Below are positions 61,221 to 64,000 of a stretch of 64,000 nt of DNA, one piece after another. Source of the DNA: Ustulina deusta (Eukaryota > Ascomycota > Sordariomycetes > Xylariales > Xylariaceae); contig JAJNNX010000046.1 in NCBI GenBank assembly GCA_023159155.1, positions 417,306 through 481,305 on the forward strand. Direction: 5' to 3'. The position numbers were made by a program, and so were the translations under genes. The stretch's first letter is position 1. Every line of letters starts with the position of its first letter. The notes below the pieces were generated by a model that ran no database searches, was not told the DNA's origin, and worked only from the letters and a program-made list of their open reading frames with translations.

Positions 61221-61900
61221 TTTACTAACTATATTATTAAAGCCCAAACTGTTAGTAAGGCATATAAATTAGCACAAATAGTTAAAGTAGCTAATGCGGA
61301 AATATAGCATAAATAGTTTTGCTAGCATTTTTTTTACGTTAATCTTGCCAAATTTACTTAGAATTATTACTTTATATAGTTATTGCTTGCTACTAATAAT
61401 AAAACACTTATTAAAGCTATTAAGGCTAACGCTATCTAAAGCATTAGTATTACTAAAAAAAATGCTAAAAATAATATGTTAATTTTTGCTTAAAAAAAAT
61501 AAAGATCTAACTTAATAAATAAAATTCTTATAATTGTTTGCTAAGTTATTTTAAAATTATAAAATAGTTCTGCTATTAAAAAGTTTATTAACTTATTATT
61601 TAGTCAAGTTTAATAAATTTATAAAAATAAAAATAATAATAATAATATAACTTTAAAAAATAATAATAAGTTAGAAAGTTATAAAATAAATAATAATAAA
61701 AATTTTAATAAAGATAGCTTTAAAAAAAATTATAATAAGCTTAATAAAAATAACTCTTAAAAAAATTATAATAAGCCAGACAAAGATAACTTTAAAAAGG
61801 ATCCTAATTAGCCTAACAACAATAGTTTTAAAAAAAATCCTAATTAAAATAATAAGCTAGTAAACAATAACTTAAGCAATATATTAAAAAAGTTATAAAA
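61221..61900 (+). pseudogene. RIP-decayed frame with 36-bp tandem repeats
   Basis: A plus-strand frame (KAQTVSKAYKLAQIVKVANA ...) with only TAA/TAG stops leads into a hydrophilic repeat region at 61701-61860. Four 36-bp units share the 12-residue pattern N-x-N-K/*-x5-F/*-K-K, for example NYNKPDKDNFKK. Family unknown. The remaining AT-rich stretch up to the telomere continues in similar style. Confidence 0.45.
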
Positions 61901-63753
61901 TAATTAGTAGGGGTTATTAAATAAAAATACTATATAAATATTTTGCTTTTTTTTTAATAATTTTACTAGTTTATATAATATTTTAATAACTAATAAAGCT
62001 ATATATTGTTTAGTTTTTTTATATATTATATTTATAAACTATAAATAGATTATATAACTTATATATAAATTATTTATTGTTTTTATTTTAGTATTTATAC
62101 TAGTTTTTATTAATTTATTATTATTTTTTTAAAAAAATAATTAAATATATATTTATATAATTATCTAGTTATTTATTATTTAAAAAAGACTTTTATTATA
62201 CAGCTTAGCTTAATTGTTTTATAATTTTAAATACTTATATTATATATGTTATAATTACTTATATAATCTTAATACTATATAGTTATTTTTTAAAGCTTAT
62301 ATTTAAAACTTTATTATTTTTTATTTTTTTTATACCTATTATATTTAATATAACTTTTATTAATATATATAATAAATAGCAATAGTAAGTCTTTTTATTT
62401 CTAGCTAACTTATTTATGTTAAAACTTGCTAAAAGCGCTAATTAATCTTTTGTATTAACTCCTACTATTAGAATATTATCTGGAATATTTTTATTGCTAT
62501 AAATAAATATTTCTGCACCTCACTATATAACACGCCTAAAAAGAACATTTTTAAACTTTAAACCTAGTTAGTTATATATAACGTTATTAAACCCGAAAAT
62601 TTTAAAACTTTTTTTATATAGTTTAGTAAAATTTGATTTAATTAACTAATTAATTTATTTCTTTTTTTATTTATTTAGCTTACTAATTATTATAAATATA
62701 TTATATATATTTTTACTATTAAAGCATAAAACAAAATAAAATATTATTATAAGTTTTTATATTTTAATATTAAACTAGTCCTTTGAACTATAACTGTCCA
62801 AAGAATCTAGAGTAATAGTTATGCTTAATACTACTAAGTTATTAATAGTACTAACTTTTTTATTGTAGCTTTTACTAATAGCTTTTTAATTAAGCACTTT
62901 AATAATAATATAGCCGAAACCAATATTAATATAATATTTTTAATAACTTGTTTAAAGCTAAATAAATAATTTAAACAATAATAATTTAATATTTACTTAA
63001 AAAGATATAACTTTATTATTATAGCAAGCCTTATTATATAAAATTATAGTATAATTTTTGGCTATATTATTGATTATTTTTATTTAATAGTTTAGAAATT
63101 AAAGGAATTATTTGCTAAAGCTATAAATAGTTATTAACTATTAAAATAGCTAAATTATTGTAAGTATTTTAATTTTTTATAGTAGTTTTTTTATTAAAAT
63201 GTTACTAACAATATATTAAATAAATATGTTAATTTTTGGGCTTTTATATTTGAATATATAGAAAAACTTTATAATTAGGAGTATGATTTTCTGCTATTTT
63301 ATTAGTTAAATAATATATAAAACACTGCTTTTATTAATGCTTTTTAATTAAACTAGGCATATAAGTTGTAGTATAAAAAGGATATAGTTATTTTTAATCT
63401 TGTTTGGACTATTAGCTTCTAAGAACTTTATTGCTTTTTTTTATTAACGTTTTAATATTAACCTATGCAATACTAGCTATTAATCCTTGCAATATATTTT
63501 GGAAGACCGGTTTTATATATAAATTTTTATACTTTTTTGTATTTATTAAAATATTTTTATTTATTATTTTTTTATAAGTTACTACTATAGTAAAGAACTA
63601 GGGCATAAATCCCAAAAATTTAATTTAGACTAATAAGTTATACTTTAAATATTATTATTAAACAATTATATTATTTAAGTTATATTTTTATAACTGCCTT
63701 TTTATAACTATTGTTCTAAAATTATATAAATATTTATTTTATTTATTACTATA
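61901..63753. other. AT-rich telomere-proximal sequence
   Basis: No gene, no GC island and no interstitial telomeric repeat seen. Possibly further decayed coding sequence on the plus strand. Confidence 0.45.
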
Positions 63754-64000
63754 TAGGGTTAGGGTTAGGGTTAGGGTTAGGGTTAGGGTTAGGGTTAGGG
63801 TTAGGGTTAGGGTTAGGGTTAGGGTTAGGGTTAGGGTTAGGGTTAGGGTTAGGGTTAGGGTTAGGGTTAGGGTTAGGGTTAGGGTTAGGGTTAGGGTTAG
63901 GGTTAGGGTTAGGGTTAGGGTTAGGGTTAGGGTTAGGGTTAGGGTTAGGGTTAGGGTTAGGGTTAGGGTTAGGGTTAGGGTTAGGGTTAGGGTTAGGGTT
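63754..64000 (+). repeat. telomere, (TTAGGG)n
   Basis: About 41 perfect TTAGGG units to the end of the window, G-rich strand running outward, as for the right end of a chromosome. There is no subtelomeric variant repeat at the junction: the array begins directly after ATTACTATA. Confidence 0.98.

Larger units (their letters stand above)
27830..63753. other. 36-kb RIP-type AT-rich subtelomeric isochore
   Basis: Extremely AT-rich and nearly free of CpG apart from a few islands. No intact gene. Reading frames longer than 60 codons are low-complexity or interrupted by TAA/TAG. The composition, the decayed retroelement and the C-to-T pattern of stops match repeat-induced point mutation as known in Pezizomycotina. 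Confidence 0.85.

Noticed and set aside
1..64000. tRNA, rRNA and interstitial telomeric repeats
   Set aside because: I looked for cloverleaf-like and TTAGGG-type segments while reading and found none outside the terminal array; a covariance-model scan would be needed to exclude a tRNA.

Overview
The window looks like the right-hand end of a chromosome from a filamentous ascomycete (Pezizomycotina). It ends in about 41 uninterrupted TTAGGG units (63754-64000). The genes have short introns (mostly 44-60 nt, GTRNGT donors, YAG acceptors). The family mix is fungal: GH131 with a CBM1, a Fig1-type membrane protein, and fungus-specific hypothetical proteins. A 36-kb extremely AT-rich tract carries the marks of repeat-induced point mutation (RIP). 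The species cannot be fixed from the sequence alone.

Layout. 1-27.6 kb is ordinary, roughly balanced-composition DNA with ten genes, nine complete and one cut by the window edge. In order: 3' end of a secreted GH131-CBM1 glucanase (+); a secreted seven-bladed PLL-like/DUF346 propeller lectin (-); a Fig1-family claudin-like protein with a repeated Pro/Ala/Met tail (-); a small secreted unknown (+); a protein kinase with a long uncharacterised N-terminus (-), divergent from a 299-aa unknown protein (+); a cupin protein (+); a GNAT acetyltransferase (+); a 296-aa fungal unknown (-); and a protein with a PD-(D/E)XK nuclease-like signature (+). Eight genes had to be assembled from exons in different frames; coordinates and phases are given. 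Genes are widely spaced, with several kilobases of non-coding or decayed DNA between them.

From about 27.83 kb to the telomere the sequence is AT-rich and holds no intact gene. It contains a compact, GC-containing LTR element that escaped decay (28.5-29.4 kb), an isolated GC-rich island (30.35-30.74 kb), long minisatellites (31.1-33.3 and 33.9-34.15 kb), a 27-bp minisatellite (44.6 kb), and an eroded Ty3/Gypsy element of about 8.2 kb (about 45.95-54.16 kb) inserted inside an inverted-repeat (MITE-like) element. A second copy of the MITE lies just beyond it. Several long reading frames are interrupted almost only by TAA/TAG, as expected if CAA/CAG codons were converted by RIP.

How it fits together. 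The gene-bearing part is an accessory subtelomeric neighbourhood (secreted carbohydrate-active proteins, lectin, small secreted protein, orphan kinase pair, nuclease-like protein) and not a metabolic cluster; I see no shared pathway. The AT-rich part is a transposon graveyard capping the chromosome. The most interesting objects are the divergent kinase/unknown pair, the nuclease-like last gene before the isochore, the non-decayed LTR element with its palindromes, and the datable nested insertion.
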